Assembly (NCBI GenBank): GCA_003215335.1
Contig: QCKM01000001.1
Span: 124,001-188,000, forward strand
From: Prochlorococcus sp. AG-409-P01
GTDB lineage: Bacteria > Cyanobacteriota > Cyanobacteriia > PCC-6307 > Cyanobiaceae
Reading direction: 5' to 3'
Length of the DNA: 64,000 bases
This document shows, piece by piece, positions 1 through 9,266 of this stretch (position 1 is the stretch's first letter; each line of letters opens with the position of its first letter). The notes below the pieces were generated by a model. The model did not search any database, was not told the origin of the DNA, and saw nothing but the letters and a program-made list of their open reading frames with translations. A program made the position numbers and the translations under genes.

Positions 1-777
1 AAACTTTTGAATATTAGACTTTTAACCTTACCTAACTCAGGTCAATTAGAAAAAATAGACTTTGCTTTTAATACTTCTGAAGGCCAAGTGATCTTTCTCC
101 TTGATGCTGATGATGAGTTTACTCCATATCACATTGAATGCACTCTTAATCTCTTCTCAGAAAAACCTTCACCAGATTGTGTCATCTCAAACTTTACTAC
201 TGTAGATATTGACTCCAACAAATGTTCTTCTGAATATAGTTCAAGCTTTTCTAATGGGAGGCCATTACCTGAAACTATGCCTGTAACATCCGGTCTTTTT
301 GCACTCAGGTCTGAGCCAACTTCATGCTTAGCACTTAAGAGATCAACTTTAGAGAACATTTTCCCAGCTGATCATCTCCATGAAGACTGGATAATAGCTG
401 CCGATGCTTACATTCATACAGCAATCAGACTAAGGTCTTCATCTATTCTTTATAGTCGGAACCCTTCTGTCTTATATAGGATACACAGCTCTAATTACTC
501 GCTGGGAGATCACTATAATTCGTTAATTAATCAACAGCGTATGGCAGCAAGTTTTGAAAAGACTAGAAATTCTATCAATAAAGTATTAACGCATGATGCA
601 TATGTTCTTATGTCATTAATACTTTTAGAGAGGCCTATTACACTAAAGGATTTTTACTACCAGATTATGTCAATCCTTAAATATTCAAATAATACACCTT
701 TATTTTGGTTTACTATTATTCAATACATCATTAGAATTCCGCGAAACCTTTTTAATGTATTAAGATTATCTATGTAA
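1..777 (+). CDS. Family 2 glycosyltransferase, 5'-truncated by window edge
   Basis: The frame is open from base 1, so the true start lies upstream. The visible part, about 258 residues, begins inside a GT-A fold: the segment GQVIFLLDADDEF carries the DxD-type metal/nucleotide-sugar motif of family 2 glycosyltransferases. The C-terminal part is helical and basic with no clear transmembrane helix, so a cytoplasmic or membrane-peripheral enzyme that adds a sugar to a surface glycan is likely. It is the only plus-strand gene in the first 13.9 kb and converges with the SDR gene at 801, 23 bases away. Donor and acceptor cannot be told from the sequence. Confidence 0.8.
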   Translation, partial: KLLNIRLLTLPNSGQLEKIDFAFNTSEGQVIFLLDADDEFTPYHIECTLNLFSEKPSPDCVISNFTTVDIDSNKCSSEYSSSFSNGRPLPETMPVTSGLFALRSEPTSCLALKRSTLENIFPADHLHEDWIIAADAYIHTAIRLRSSSILYSRNPSVLYRIHSSNYSLGDHYNSLINQQRMAASFEKTRNSINKVLTHDAYVLMSLILLERPITLKDFYYQIMSILKYSNNTPLFWFTIIQYIIRIPRNLFNVLRLSM

Positions 778-800
778 TGGAAATCATTAAATAACACTTG

Positions 801-1715
801 TTAACCAGAATAAATTTCCTTGTAATACAGTAGGCACTCTTCGAGCCCAGTTCTGATTTTAACTTTCGGTATCCAGCATAGTTTCTCTTCTAGATCCCTG
901 CTAGCTTCAGGTAATTGATCATACTCCCAATCACTTTCTGCTTTTGCCCCAAAAATAAGCACCTTCTCACTTGAGTTGGTCAATTCTCTTATTTGCTCAA
1001 TTATCCAACGTACCTGATAATTTTTTCCTGAGCGGACTACAAATTCATTAAAATTGCTATGATCCCAATTCAACATATCATGATATGTAATTAGCAATCT
1101 TATTAACGCTATGAAATCTGATATATGCAAGTAATCTCTTTTTTGCTTGCCTGAAGTAAACTCTAACTCTCCTTGTTTTTCAAGTAAACCCCTGAAGCAA
1201 TAACTTATAAGTGAATCTTCTTTATCATTTGGACCATATAAAGTAGTGATTAATAAATTTACAAATCTAATCCTATTATTTAAAAGCTTATTGTTGCAAC
1301 AATATCGTATTTCTTCGCTAAATAACTTTTTAGTTCTTGAATATAAACCACTGTCTATAGGCCTTAGAGTTGAAAGTTGAACAAATAATAGCTTTTGACC
1401 TATATCCTCGGCGGATTTAATGTATTTCAGAGGATTGCATACATTAACCATGTAAAATGCATGCCATGTATCGTCATCTTTACTTATTTGAATTGTTGAT
1501 GTATTTATGACTATGTCTGGACCAAAATCTTTTAATACATTATATGGATCTTCATAGTAGTCATAAACATTTTGACTAGTACTTTTAAGTGATTTGGGAT
1601 TTCTGGTTACTATTCCCGTTTGAATTGACATTGAATTGGCTAAAACTAATATTGCTTTTGCGACAAAGTTGGAAGCTCCAATGACTAATAATTTAGGCTT
1701 CTTGTCTTTTGTCAT
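801..1715 (-). CDS. NAD-dependent epimerase/dehydratase (extended SDR)
   Basis: The 304-residue protein starts with a Rossmann nucleotide-binding segment (KLLVIGASNFVAKAIL, a GxSxFVA variant of the usual GxxGxxG) and has the YSRTKK segment, which fits the YxxxK catalytic pair of extended short-chain dehydrogenases. This family epimerises, dehydrates or reduces nucleotide-bound sugars. The ATG overlaps the stop of the upstream oxidoreductase gene (1712-2698) by 4 bases (ATGA), so the two are translationally coupled. The glycine motif is less canonical than in rfbG or galE in the same window, so the substrate may be unusual. The substrate is unknown. Confidence 0.75.
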   Translation of the reverse strand: MTKDKKPKLLVIGASNFVAKAILVLANSMSIQTGIVTRNPKSLKSTSQNVYDYYEDPYNVLKDFGPDIVINTSTIQISKDDDTWHAFYMVNVCNPLKYIKSAEDIGQKLLFVQLSTLRPIDSGLYSRTKKLFSEEIRYCCNNKLLNNRIRFVNLLITTLYGPNDKEDSLISYCFRGLLEKQGELEFTSGKQKRDYLHISDFIALIRLLITYHDMLNWDHSNFNEFVVRSGKNYQVRWIIEQIRELTNSSEKVLIFGAKAESDWEYDQLPEASRDLEEKLCWIPKVKIRTGLEECLLYYKEIYSG

Positions 1716-2698
1716 GGTTTTAGTAGTGATTCATTTTTTTTCATATGAAATCCTACTGATAAGGCATCAATCGTATCCACCATGGCTTCTATATTCACAT
1801 CTTTAATGATTTCACCGTTCCCTGTATCAAGGTAATCACAAATCAGTTCAATAGCGACAGACATTTCATTTTCTTGAGACAGCTTTAATTCAGGTACATC
1901 TTCTTTAAGGATATATTCATTGTCATTATTTTTGACACAACTATCAAAAAATATCCTCTCCTCAAAATTTTCAATTCTCAATCTACATTGTTGAAACCAG
2001 AATTCAAAATCAAATATCTGATATTGCAGATCACTGGTTGATGATATGAATAACTTGGCTTGTGTTTTTTTTAAGCTTCCATAGATATCGATATTTCTAT
2101 CATCACAATTTATTAATCTGTCATTAGATATTACATTACTCCATTCAATCTTGTCATCTGTTAGATATAGGATTGTATCAACAGAATGTGTGCCATTATG
2201 ATACCAGCCATTGTAATAAGTGCAATTAATTCTTTTCAAAGAACCGTATCTTTTCTGCCTAATTATTTCCTTTAAATCTTTATATTTAGTGGAGAACCTT
2301 CTCGAGTGATTTATTATTATGTTTATACCACGTTTCTGAGCCAACTCTATCAATTCCAGAATTTCAATCTTGTCTTTGCAGATTGGCTTTTCTAGAAAGA
2401 TCAACTTTGGGGTTGATTTATTCAATAGTATCTGTTTTGTTATTTGAAAATGTGTTGGATCTGGAGTGCATATAGAGATTATGTCAATTGGACTATGCGA
2501 AAATGCAGCTGTAATTTCATGGAATGAATTGCAGTTGTATGTATTGGCAAACTTCTGCGCTTTGCCTTGATCTTTGTCAATACAAGCTACTAATCGTGTC
2601 CTGCTTTCATTCTTATAACATTCTGCATGAGTTTTTTGTTTGTCAACTCTAGACAAACCCGCTATTTTCCCGCACCCAACTATCGCTACTTTGTACAT
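1712..2698 (-). CDS. Gfo/Idh/MocA-family oxidoreductase
   Basis: This 328-residue protein has the N-terminal GCGKIAG dinucleotide-binding loop and the EKPICK segment around residue 100, matching the EKP motif of the Gfo/Idh/MocA family. The second half fits the α/β domain that binds the sugar. Such enzymes oxidise or reduce nucleotide-linked or free sugars with NAD(P); in polysaccharide clusters they often produce 3-keto or N-acetyl sugar acids. It lies one base from the SpsF-like gene upstream and overlaps the SDR gene downstream, so it belongs to a minus-strand operon with NeuB, SpsF and DegT homologues. The exact substrate is unknown. Confidence 0.8.
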   Translation of the reverse strand: MYKVAIVGCGKIAGLSRVDKQKTHAECYKNESRTRLVACIDKDQGKAQKFANTYNCNSFHEITAAFSHSPIDIISICTPDPTHFQITKQILLNKSTPKLIFLEKPICKDKIEILELIELAQKRGINIIINHSRRFSTKYKDLKEIIRQKRYGSLKRINCTYYNGWYHNGTHSVDTILYLTDDKIEWSNVISNDRLINCDDRNIDIYGSLKKTQAKLFISSTSDLQYQIFDFEFWFQQCRLRIENFEERIFFDSCVKNNDNEYILKEDVPELKLSQENEMSVAIELICDYLDTGNGEIIKDVNIEAMVDTIDALSVGFHMKKNESLLKP

Positions 2699-3511
2699 TT
2701 AATCACCTCTCAGCTCTTTCCATCTGCGTGGAACATTGTTATTAATATGAATTAATTCATTATTAGCTTTAAGCATTGATAGTATTTCAGTAAGACTAAA
2801 ATGACTTTGTCCTCTATTTATAAAATATTTAAATATCTCTTTCACTAATTCAAGATCTTTATCAGTATCCACTTCAAGATATATCTCTGGTTCTGATAGC
2901 CAGCTTGGTGCTTCTATCGAATATAAGTTATAACTTTCTGGAAAACGTGTTATATTATATCCAACATGTTCTCTCAATTTATCATCTTGCTTTATTAACC
3001 GATCAACTTCCAATAATATATTTGCTTTATACAATGTAATTTCTTGGCCCGGTGGATATGTTGTTTTCAAAGCACTGGAAAAGTAAGCTTTCTCATCATT
3101 CCTCTTAAGGAACATACCTATAAATTCATCTGCAATTTGAGGGTCTATTAACGGTGAGTCCCCATAGCACTCTAAATGAATATCAACTTTATACTGTTCT
3201 AATAGCTTTGCAATCCTACTGAGAACATCTGATTCTGAACCTCTAAAACAATCTATACCTCTTTGCTCGCAAAAGTCTTCTATTAGATCATCCTTTGAAT
3301 CAGTTGTTGTACCTATGATTATATTATCAATTAATCTGCTTTGACTTAGGCGTAAAACCTGCCACTCGAGCATAGGCTTGCCACAAATCTCACTAAGAAC
3401 TTTCCCTGGCAACCTTGAGGAACCCATTCTGGCCTGAATGGTTGCCGTCACTTCTCTTGATTTAGCTTTTATCTTAGAATTATTAATTCTGTGCATTTGC
3501 TTGATTATCAT
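2699..3511 (-). CDS. SpsF/NeuA-type cytidylyltransferase
   Basis: The protein has the nucleotidyltransferase signature ARMGSSRLPGKVL near residue 28 and the segment YGDSPLIDP around residue 117, which fits metal and nucleotide binding in CMP-sugar synthetases. It resembles SpsF (spore-coat polysaccharide protein F) and CMP-KDO/NeuA synthetases, so its likely role is to activate a sugar acid with CTP. Its start overlaps the 3' end of the NeuB-type gene by 29 bases from the first ATG; a second in-frame ATG at 3496 would cut this to 14. Pairing with a NeuB homologue suggests that it activates a nonulosonic acid. That substrate assignment is inferred. Confidence 0.78.
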   Translation of the reverse strand: MIIKQMHRINNSKIKAKSREVTATIQARMGSSRLPGKVLSEICGKPMLEWQVLRLSQSRLIDNIIIGTTTDSKDDLIEDFCEQRGIDCFRGSESDVLSRIAKLLEQYKVDIHLECYGDSPLIDPQIADEFIGMFLKRNDEKAYFSSALKTTYPPGQEITLYKANILLEVDRLIKQDDKLREHVGYNITRFPESYNLYSIEAPSWLSEPEIYLEVDTDKDLELVKEIFKYFINRGQSHFSLTEILSMLKANNELIHINNNVPRRWKELRGD

Positions 3512-4577
3512 TTACTTGGACTAGGTCCATCCATTGCAGTATATGGTCTGAATCTAGGCTTTTAACAGTTTTCATTCCTATCACTCTATCCCAATGCTCA
3601 GCACCTATTCCAGTTCCAGGTCGTTTGTAAGTAATATCTTTTTCACTTATTATATGATTGATAGGTAATGATTCTATTGTTACTAAGCTGCGCCTAGCAT
3701 TTTTTCTAGAGATTTGCTCTGAATCTATTGGCTGCTTGTAACTATCTTCCCCTAGTAAAATATCTATTTTACTTACACTATTAACAAAATTATTCAAGTC
3801 TTTTATATCCATAGCGTGATAATGGTCGTTGCCTCTTTTTGCTTTGTCATCAGTAAAATGCTTTTCAATGATCACAGCACCCATTAAATATGCTGAAGTT
3901 AAGGATGTCATATTTTCATCAGGAAGAGTGTGATCAGAATAACCAATTATCTTTTCAGGATAAACCTTTTTAAGCCCTTCTATCATTCGAATATGTGCAT
4001 TATGGTTATCAGTCGGGTAATTAAGTATACAATGCAATAGTGCTATTTCTTTGCAGCCAGACTTTACTAATTCTTCAATTGCAGAGTCTATCTCTCTTAA
4101 TGTAGAGGCACCTGTTGAGATCACTACTGGTTTAGATTTTCTCCCAACTCTTCTTAGGAACTCTATATTTGTAAGATCAGCAGAAGCAATCTTAAAGAAT
4201 GGCATTAGCGGATCAAGAAAATCTATTGCATCATCATCAAAAGGTGTGCTGAGAAAATCAATCCCTTCTTTTTTACAGTAGTTCGACAACTCTAAATAGT
4301 CTTCACTGTTAAAAGAATCATATTTTTGGAACAGCTTATGCTGACTAGTCGTTGGCTCCAAGTTTGTATCCCAATAACTTGGTGATTCTTTTGCGGCGAG
4401 CTTACTTGCTTTATAGCTTTGAAACTTTGCAGCATCCGCGCCACCTTCTTTTGCCAATCTGATTAGTTCTTTAGCTTTGGTCAAGCTTCCTTCGTGATTT
4501 ACCCCAATCTCTGCGATTATGTATGGCTTACTCTTTTTTGTTATCAACCTTGAGCCTAGATGAATTGATACTTGCAT
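3483..4577 (-). CDS. NeuB-family sialic-acid-like synthase (TIM barrel plus SAF domain)
   Basis: The 364-residue protein begins with the NeuB hallmark IIAEIGVNHEGS, contains KFQSYK and FKIASADLTN, and has the IIGYSDHT motif near the barrel's C-terminal side. The last 70 residues (SLVTIESLP, then YKRPGTGI) form the SAF/antifreeze-like domain that caps the active site. The family condenses phosphoenolpyruvate with an N-acyl-amino sugar to give a nine-carbon nonulosonic acid. Length and domain order are normal. Downstream lies the SpsF-type cytidylyltransferase, expected to activate the product. Whether the product is neuraminic, legionaminic, pseudaminic or another acid cannot be read from the sequence. 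Confidence 0.88.
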   Translation of the reverse strand: MQVSIHLGSRLITKKSKPYIIAEIGVNHEGSLTKAKELIRLAKEGGADAAKFQSYKASKLAAKESPSYWDTNLEPTTSQHKLFQKYDSFNSEDYLELSNYCKKEGIDFLSTPFDDDAIDFLDPLMPFFKIASADLTNIEFLRRVGRKSKPVVISTGASTLREIDSAIEELVKSGCKEIALLHCILNYPTDNHNAHIRMIEGLKKVYPEKIIGYSDHTLPDENMTSLTSAYLMGAVIIEKHFTDDKAKRGNDHYHAMDIKDLNNFVNSVSKIDILLGEDSYKQPIDSEQISRKNARRSLVTIESLPINHIISEKDITYKRPGTGIGAEHWDRVIGMKTVKSLDSDHILQWMDLVQVNDNQANAQN

Positions 4578-4595
4578 TTTTTTATCTGAACCAAC

Positions 4596-5297
4596 TTAGT
4601 TTAGTCCCTTTTTGCCATGTTTTTCAATCAAGAACTGCTTGTAACGTTCCATTTGCTTAGAATCGTTAGTTATATTACTTTGATGTCTTCTATATCTATA
4701 TAAGGGAAGTTCTAACCTCTTGATTTTGTATTTCTTGTCAAATCTAAATCTAAGCTCTCGATCTTCTTGGCAGCGGAAGTCTTCGTCATAAAGCCCTATT
4801 TCCATTAAATGCTTTCGTCTAAACATTATCCCGCACGCGATAGGATCTTTTGCACAGTCACCTCTTCCTAGAACTGCCTCTGTGTCATCTAGCAAGAGAT
4901 AATCACAGGCAACTGCATCAGCATCAGCATTACTATCAAGATATAGGCAAAGAATATTTAGAAAATTAGTATTTACAAAATCATCGGAGTCGACTCTCAC
5001 TATATATTCTGAATTAGAAGAAATTATAGCCTTGTTAAGAGAAGCTGGCAGGCCTAAATTCTTTTTATTAGTAATTACCTTTACAACTGATTCACCTGGA
5101 TCCAGAAATAGATTAATGGCGAATGAAGTTGAATCTATGCTGCCATCATCTACAACTATTATTTCATAATCATCATGAGATAATGTTTGATGCAATAAAG
5201 ACCTTAGGCATCTGCCTATAAATCTCTCTTGGTTATATGCAGCTACAATAACTGATACCTTAGGATTTCTTTTTGCCTTTATTATTATATCTGTCAT
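4596..5297 (-). CDS. Family 2 glycosyltransferase
   Basis: A 233-residue GT-A enzyme. The N-terminus has the classic KVSVIVAAYNQERFIGRCL segment followed by IIVVDDGSIDST, and YIVRVDSDD supplies the DxD motif. A later EDRELRF segment fits the catalytic-base ED region. No transmembrane helices are apparent, so it probably acts at the cytoplasmic face of the membrane. It lies 18 bases downstream-side of the NeuB-type gene and directly abuts the DegT gene (stop and start adjacent), within the same minus-strand operon. It probably adds a sugar made by these neighbours to a glycan; donor and acceptor are unknown. Confidence 0.88.
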   Translation of the reverse strand: MTDIIIKAKRNPKVSVIVAAYNQERFIGRCLRSLLHQTLSHDDYEIIVVDDGSIDSTSFAINLFLDPGESVVKVITNKKNLGLPASLNKAIISSNSEYIVRVDSDDFVNTNFLNILCLYLDSNADADAVACDYLLLDDTEAVLGRGDCAKDPIACGIMFRRKHLMEIGLYDEDFRCQEDRELRFRFDKKYKIKRLELPLYRYRRHQSNITNDSKQMERYKQFLIEKHGKKGLN

Positions 5298-6464
5298 TTA
5301 CCCTATACTCATTGCAGCTTCAAGTGCTTTAGCTACTTTCATTGGTACTTCTCTGTTCATATATACACTAATCGGAATTGATACGGCTCTTTTTAGTAGA
5401 TCTTTAGATTGATCAAAAGCATCGTTTAGATTCCCTTCATGACTTTCAAGAAGACTTTCCATATGCTCCCATGTGCCTGCAAAATGCCATGTATAGGCTT
5501 CTGGCAGTATTTTAGTGCTCAAGCCAACTTTTAGCAGCTCCTCTCTACAACGGATTGCCAATTCGCTTGAATTTACTTGGAATATCAAGGCGTCGGCTGT
5601 TTCATATGATTCCGGAGGAATCTGTCTAGCTATTATTCCTTCTATATGTGATATTGAATTCCAGATTTGACGTTTATTATCTCTCTGCATTTGAACGATC
5701 TTCTTTAGCTTCCTCAGCTGTGCCAAGCCTATTGCCCCTTGCAATTCCATCATTCTATAGTTAAATCCATTTGATGATCGAGTATCTTCCCAACGGGGAA
5801 AATTGGGATTATTCTCGTGCCCATGGTCATGCCAGGCGAATGCTTTTTCATATATTTTTTTGTCTTTAAATACAACCATCCCTCCTTCACCAGTTGTCAT
5901 GGTTTTGGCGAAATCAAAACTATATGTACCTATGTCACCCCATGTTCCGAGAGCTTTTTTCTGTAAACTTCCTCCGCACCCCCAAGCCGTATCTTCAATT
6001 AGAAATAAGCTATTTTTCTTACATATATTATTGAGCTCTTCCAGTTTTGCTGGTGTGCCTAGCATATGAACGACAATTACAGCTTTGGTTCTTGGAGTTA
6101 TTGCTTTTTCTAAAGCTTTGGGACACATATTCAACGTTTGATCTATATCAACACATTTTGGCTTCGCACCTGCTTCTATTATTGCTTCGACTGTGGCCAC
6201 AAATGTGAAGCATTGAGTGATTACTTCGTCTCCTGGACCGAGACCCAAAGACGCTAATGCAACTCTTAGCGCAGCAGTACCTGAGGTAACGGCAAGAGCA
6301 TACTCTCTTCCAACAAACTTACCAAATTCATTTTCAAAATCCTTGACTTTGTAACAACCACTCCTCATTGATTCAAACCCATGTCTAAAAAGAATTGCTC
6401 CATTATCAAAAACATCTTTCACCTCATTTTCTTCTTCTTTCCCAATCATCTCATGCCCTGGCAT
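5298..6464 (-). CDS. DegT/DnrJ/EryC1/StrS-family sugar aminotransferase
   Basis: This 388-residue protein has the features of PLP-dependent sugar aminotransferases: VTSGTAALRVALASLGLGPGD near the cofactor phosphate site, EDTAWGCG containing the PLP-pyridine-binding Asp, and DFAKTMTTGEGG containing the Schiff-base Lys. Because the Lys is present, it is not the Lys-lacking 3-dehydratase type (RfbH/ColD). The family transfers an amino group from glutamate to a keto-sugar nucleotide, usually at C3 or C4. It is the first gene of the block that runs through 801; a TATAAT-like box lies just upstream (6491-6496). An amino sugar precursor for the NeuB pathway is a sensible but unproven product. Confidence 0.87.
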   Translation of the reverse strand: MPGHEMIGKEEENEVKDVFDNGAILFRHGFESMRSGCYKVKDFENEFGKFVGREYALAVTSGTAALRVALASLGLGPGDEVITQCFTFVATVEAIIEAGAKPKCVDIDQTLNMCPKALEKAITPRTKAVIVVHMLGTPAKLEELNNICKKNSLFLIEDTAWGCGGSLQKKALGTWGDIGTYSFDFAKTMTTGEGGMVVFKDKKIYEKAFAWHDHGHENNPNFPRWEDTRSSNGFNYRMMELQGAIGLAQLRKLKKIVQMQRDNKRQIWNSISHIEGIIARQIPPESYETADALIFQVNSSELAIRCREELLKVGLSTKILPEAYTWHFAGTWEHMESLLESHEGNLNDAFDQSKDLLKRAVSIPISVYMNREVPMKVAKALEAAMSIG

Positions 6465-6626
6465 AATCGATAAATTTATTTTCTAGTGATATTATATCGC
6501 TTATAACTTTATTTATTCATATTGAAGTTATCTACGCACATATATATATATGCTTGACTTACGAGACGTGATTTGTTCGGGATTTCCTGAATAAAAGGAT
6601 CTCTTAAATTGATTTTACTATCATGC
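6465..6626. promoter_or_regulatory. AT-rich intergenic region with candidate -10 box for the DegT operon
   Basis: On the minus strand, the bases complementary to 6491-6496 read TATAAT, placing a consensus -10 about 27 bases before the DegT start codon at 6464. No convincing -35 was found at the expected spacing. A run of alternating A and T (about 6540-6551) lies further upstream. On the left-to-right axis this interval also lies downstream of the PhyH gene, so it may hold that gene's terminator, but no clear hairpin was found. Confidence 0.4.
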
Positions 6627-7295
6627 CTATTTAGAGCTTATTAACTCCATGTGTTCTTTATAGCATTCTTTGTACTTTTGTAGTGCTTTACTGTTGATCT
6701 TGGCCCCTTTAGATTGATATCTAAATACAACAAATGTTGTCTCGTAATTTGATTGATTGCCAATTGAGTAGTGAATTGAGTTCAAGAAGTGATAACTTGC
6801 ATCACCTAACTCATAATGGTAGCTTGTAGCCTTTAATTTTAACTCTTTAAACTTTGCCTCTTTAATGTATGAGGAGAAATTTTTAATATTTGATGGCCTA
6901 TGCTCAATTATTGGATAACTTGTATTAATATCACAATAGAAAAGTCCACCAGAATCGGCACACATTTTTGTCAATGGGATCAAAACCTTAAGACCTTTAT
7001 TGTTTTCAACACAGTGGTAAAAGTTGTCTTGATGTGGCGGGATTGCCTGGCATCTAGGCATTTGAGAATGTAATTCTACGGAGCATAATATGGGCTCTTG
7101 ATCATCAAGAAGTTCTTTTACTTTTTTCAGGACGGTCTCGTTTATTAACTGAACGGAGTCAGGCACATGATCTCTTAGATTTTCAATGTAGACATTCTCA
7201 GTCCTGGTTAAATTGATGAGTTTTTTGTATATGGATCTAATGCGGGATATTTCGCTTATATTGATACATCCAGTTAGAAAGCCGTGCGATAGCAT
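6627..7295 (-). CDS. PhyH (phytanoyl-CoA dioxygenase)-family Fe(II)/2-oxoglutarate oxygenase
   Basis: The 222-residue protein shows HQDNFYH near residue 90, which fits the HxD half of the 2-His-1-carboxylate iron site, and a distal histidine in SIHYSIGNQS, followed by VFRYQS, whose Arg fits the 2-oxoglutarate-binding position. These are features of the PhyH family, whose members hydroxylate diverse small molecules, lipids and sugars. Its place between sugar-nucleotide genes and the ABC exporter suggests that it hydroxylates a glycan precursor or a lipid carrier, but this is inferred from position. It is shorter than typical PhyH proteins. It is 58 bases downstream of the ABC transporter gene on the same strand. 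Confidence 0.72.
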   Translation of the reverse strand: MLSHGFLTGCINISEISRIRSIYKKLINLTRTENVYIENLRDHVPDSVQLINETVLKKVKELLDDQEPILCSVELHSQMPRCQAIPPHQDNFYHCVENNKGLKVLIPLTKMCADSGGLFYCDINTSYPIIEHRPSNIKNFSSYIKEAKFKELKLKATSYHYELGDASYHFLNSIHYSIGNQSNYETTFVVFRYQSKGAKINSKALQKYKECYKEHMELISSK

Positions 7296-7353
7296 GATTC
7301 ATGACCTTTTAGTGAATTTGTTTCAAGTAGGTTATCCAGCATAAACTAGTTAA

Positions 7354-9159
7354 TTAGTTTTTTGTTTGAGTCAATAGTGCTTCTCCACTTAGACTCCTTA
7401 CTATTTTACCCTCATCTAATTCAAATACTTTTTGACATTTACAAACTGTACTCAGTCGATGGGCAATCATTATGACAGTCAGTGTTTTACTTAGACCATC
7501 TATTGCTTCCATTAAAGCTGTCTCAGTTGCGTTATCTAAAGCACTTGTCGCCTCATCAAATATAAGTACCTTTGATTCTTTATATAGTGCTCTAGCAATC
7601 CCTATTCTTTGTTTTTGCCCACCACTTAGCCTTACCCCTCTTTCTCCAACTGTAGTTTGATAACCATTTGAACAACTTTCAATAAATTCGTGTATTTGAG
7701 CTTTTCTTGCTGCTTTAATCACCTTTGCTCTATCAATTTTTTCTAAGGGAATTCCGAATGCAATATTTTCTGCAATAGAACTATCTGATAAGTATATGCT
7801 CTGTGGTACATGAGCAATAGTAGCTCGCCAAGCCAACAGTCTTTCTGGAAATTCCTTACAGTTTATATTTTGATCATCAACAGTAATTGTTCCTTCAGTT
7901 GGCTCTAGCAGACCCATCAGCAAATCAATGCTGGTACTTTTCCCACTCCCCGTCTTGCCGATAAAACCAATTCTCTCCCCTTTTTCTATTGTCAAGTTTA
8001 TTGATTGAACTACTTTGGGTGAACTCTTCTCATAGCTAAATGATACATTTTTGAATCTAATGCTATTTTTAAGCTCTATAGGCTTTATTTCTTTACTAGA
8101 CAACATCTTTGGTAGCGGCTGTTCTAATAGGTCAAAAGCTTTAGCCATAGATGCGCTGTATTTTCTTACACCTGCCCATGAGGTATAGATTTGTTGGAGC
8201 GCAGGAAGAAGCCTCTGAGCCCCAAGAGCAATTGCACCCAAAACTGGAATGATATTGATAACACCACCATGTTGAATAACTAGTCCATAGGATAAAGCTG
8301 CTATCAATACAAGCCCTACACCTTCCATTAAGTAACGTGGATAGAATCTTAGTATTTCCGTCTGAGCCATCCATCTTCTCAGTGGATAATCTGTTCCACG
8401 ATATATTTTTAAATAAGTTCCCTGACTACTATCTAATAGGATATCTCTTATAGCTCCAAGACCTTCTTGTAAAATTTTTAATTGGTTAGAGCTTGCATTA
8501 GTTATTCTTTTACCCGTCACTTCTAGCTTCTTTTTGGATATTAAAATAATTATTAAGTAAGCGGCTCCAAATATTACTCCAGCACTTAATGCGACTTGCC
8601 AATCTACAAGTAAAAGTGGCACAAAAATGAATATGAAAACTATGCTGCCAGTACAAACTTGTAGCAAATAACCTAATACAGCTGTGGTGTCATTTATATA
8701 CTGAATTACCCCTGTTATTACACTACTGCTATTCTGTGTAATTTGAACAATGTACGGTTGATAAAGAGTCCTTTTGTAAGCTTCACAGCTCATTTCACTA
8801 CCAATAGAGGCAGTAAATCTTCCTGCTAGCCAGATATTTGCTAGTCTTATCAAAGCAGTGCAAATTGCAGATGTTGCAAAAAGTAGAGTTGCTGGAAGTA
8901 AAAGTTGCTCAGCCTTGTATATGCCAGCAAAACTAGCAATTCCTTTTATTAGATTTGATTCCCAAAGTGTTTCTGGACTTGTTAATACTGTTAGGAATGG
9001 TATTATCGTCCCAAGTGATATCATTTCTGCTGTGCCACTGGCAATCATTACAAATATGATGCCTGCTAATTGGAATCGACGCTTATAGTTTAATAATCTC
9101 CAAAAACGTATCAATAAATTGCTTTTTTTTATTTCTATATCTTGAGTTATTGGTTTCAT
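7354..9159 (-). CDS. ABC transporter, fused permease and ATPase (PglK/MsbA-like exporter)
   Basis: A 601-residue half-transporter with six predicted transmembrane helices in the first ~330 residues and a complete ATPase domain: Walker A GKTGSGKST, signature LSGGQKQR, Walker B VLIFDEATSALD and the H-loop IAHRLS. The architecture matches exporters that flip lipid-linked glycans (PglK) or lipid A (MsbA). Because no Wzx-type flippase is recognisable in the window, this is the best candidate for moving the cluster's glycan across the inner membrane, feeding the Wza/Wzc-like pair at 14190. It is probably transcribed with the PhyH gene. Substrate is inferred from context. Confidence 0.88.
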   Translation of the reverse strand: MKPITQDIEIKKSNLLIRFWRLLNYKRRFQLAGIIFVMIASGTAEMISLGTIIPFLTVLTSPETLWESNLIKGIASFAGIYKAEQLLLPATLLFATSAICTALIRLANIWLAGRFTASIGSEMSCEAYKRTLYQPYIVQITQNSSSVITGVIQYINDTTAVLGYLLQVCTGSIVFIFIFVPLLLVDWQVALSAGVIFGAAYLIIILISKKKLEVTGKRITNASSNQLKILQEGLGAIRDILLDSSQGTYLKIYRGTDYPLRRWMAQTEILRFYPRYLMEGVGLVLIAALSYGLVIQHGGVINIIPVLGAIALGAQRLLPALQQIYTSWAGVRKYSASMAKAFDLLEQPLPKMLSSKEIKPIELKNSIRFKNVSFSYEKSSPKVVQSINLTIEKGERIGFIGKTGSGKSTSIDLLMGLLEPTEGTITVDDQNINCKEFPERLLAWRATIAHVPQSIYLSDSSIAENIAFGIPLEKIDRAKVIKAARKAQIHEFIESCSNGYQTTVGERGVRLSGGQKQRIGIARALYKESKVLIFDEATSALDNATETALMEAIDGLSKTLTVIMIAHRLSTVCKCQKVFELDEGKIVRSLSGEALLTQTKN

Positions 9160-9266
9160 GTAGTCAATTTGAGTATTAGAGCTAATATAGCTTTTATCAG
9201 ATTTAACTGAATTAATAGTATATAGTCAAGGTCTATCTTGATTTCGAATGAAATATCTTCATATGT

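Noticed and set aside
6538-6552. Alternating AT run as a possible origin or recombination site
   Set aside because: Only about six AT units, no DnaA boxes nearby and no repeated copies in the window.
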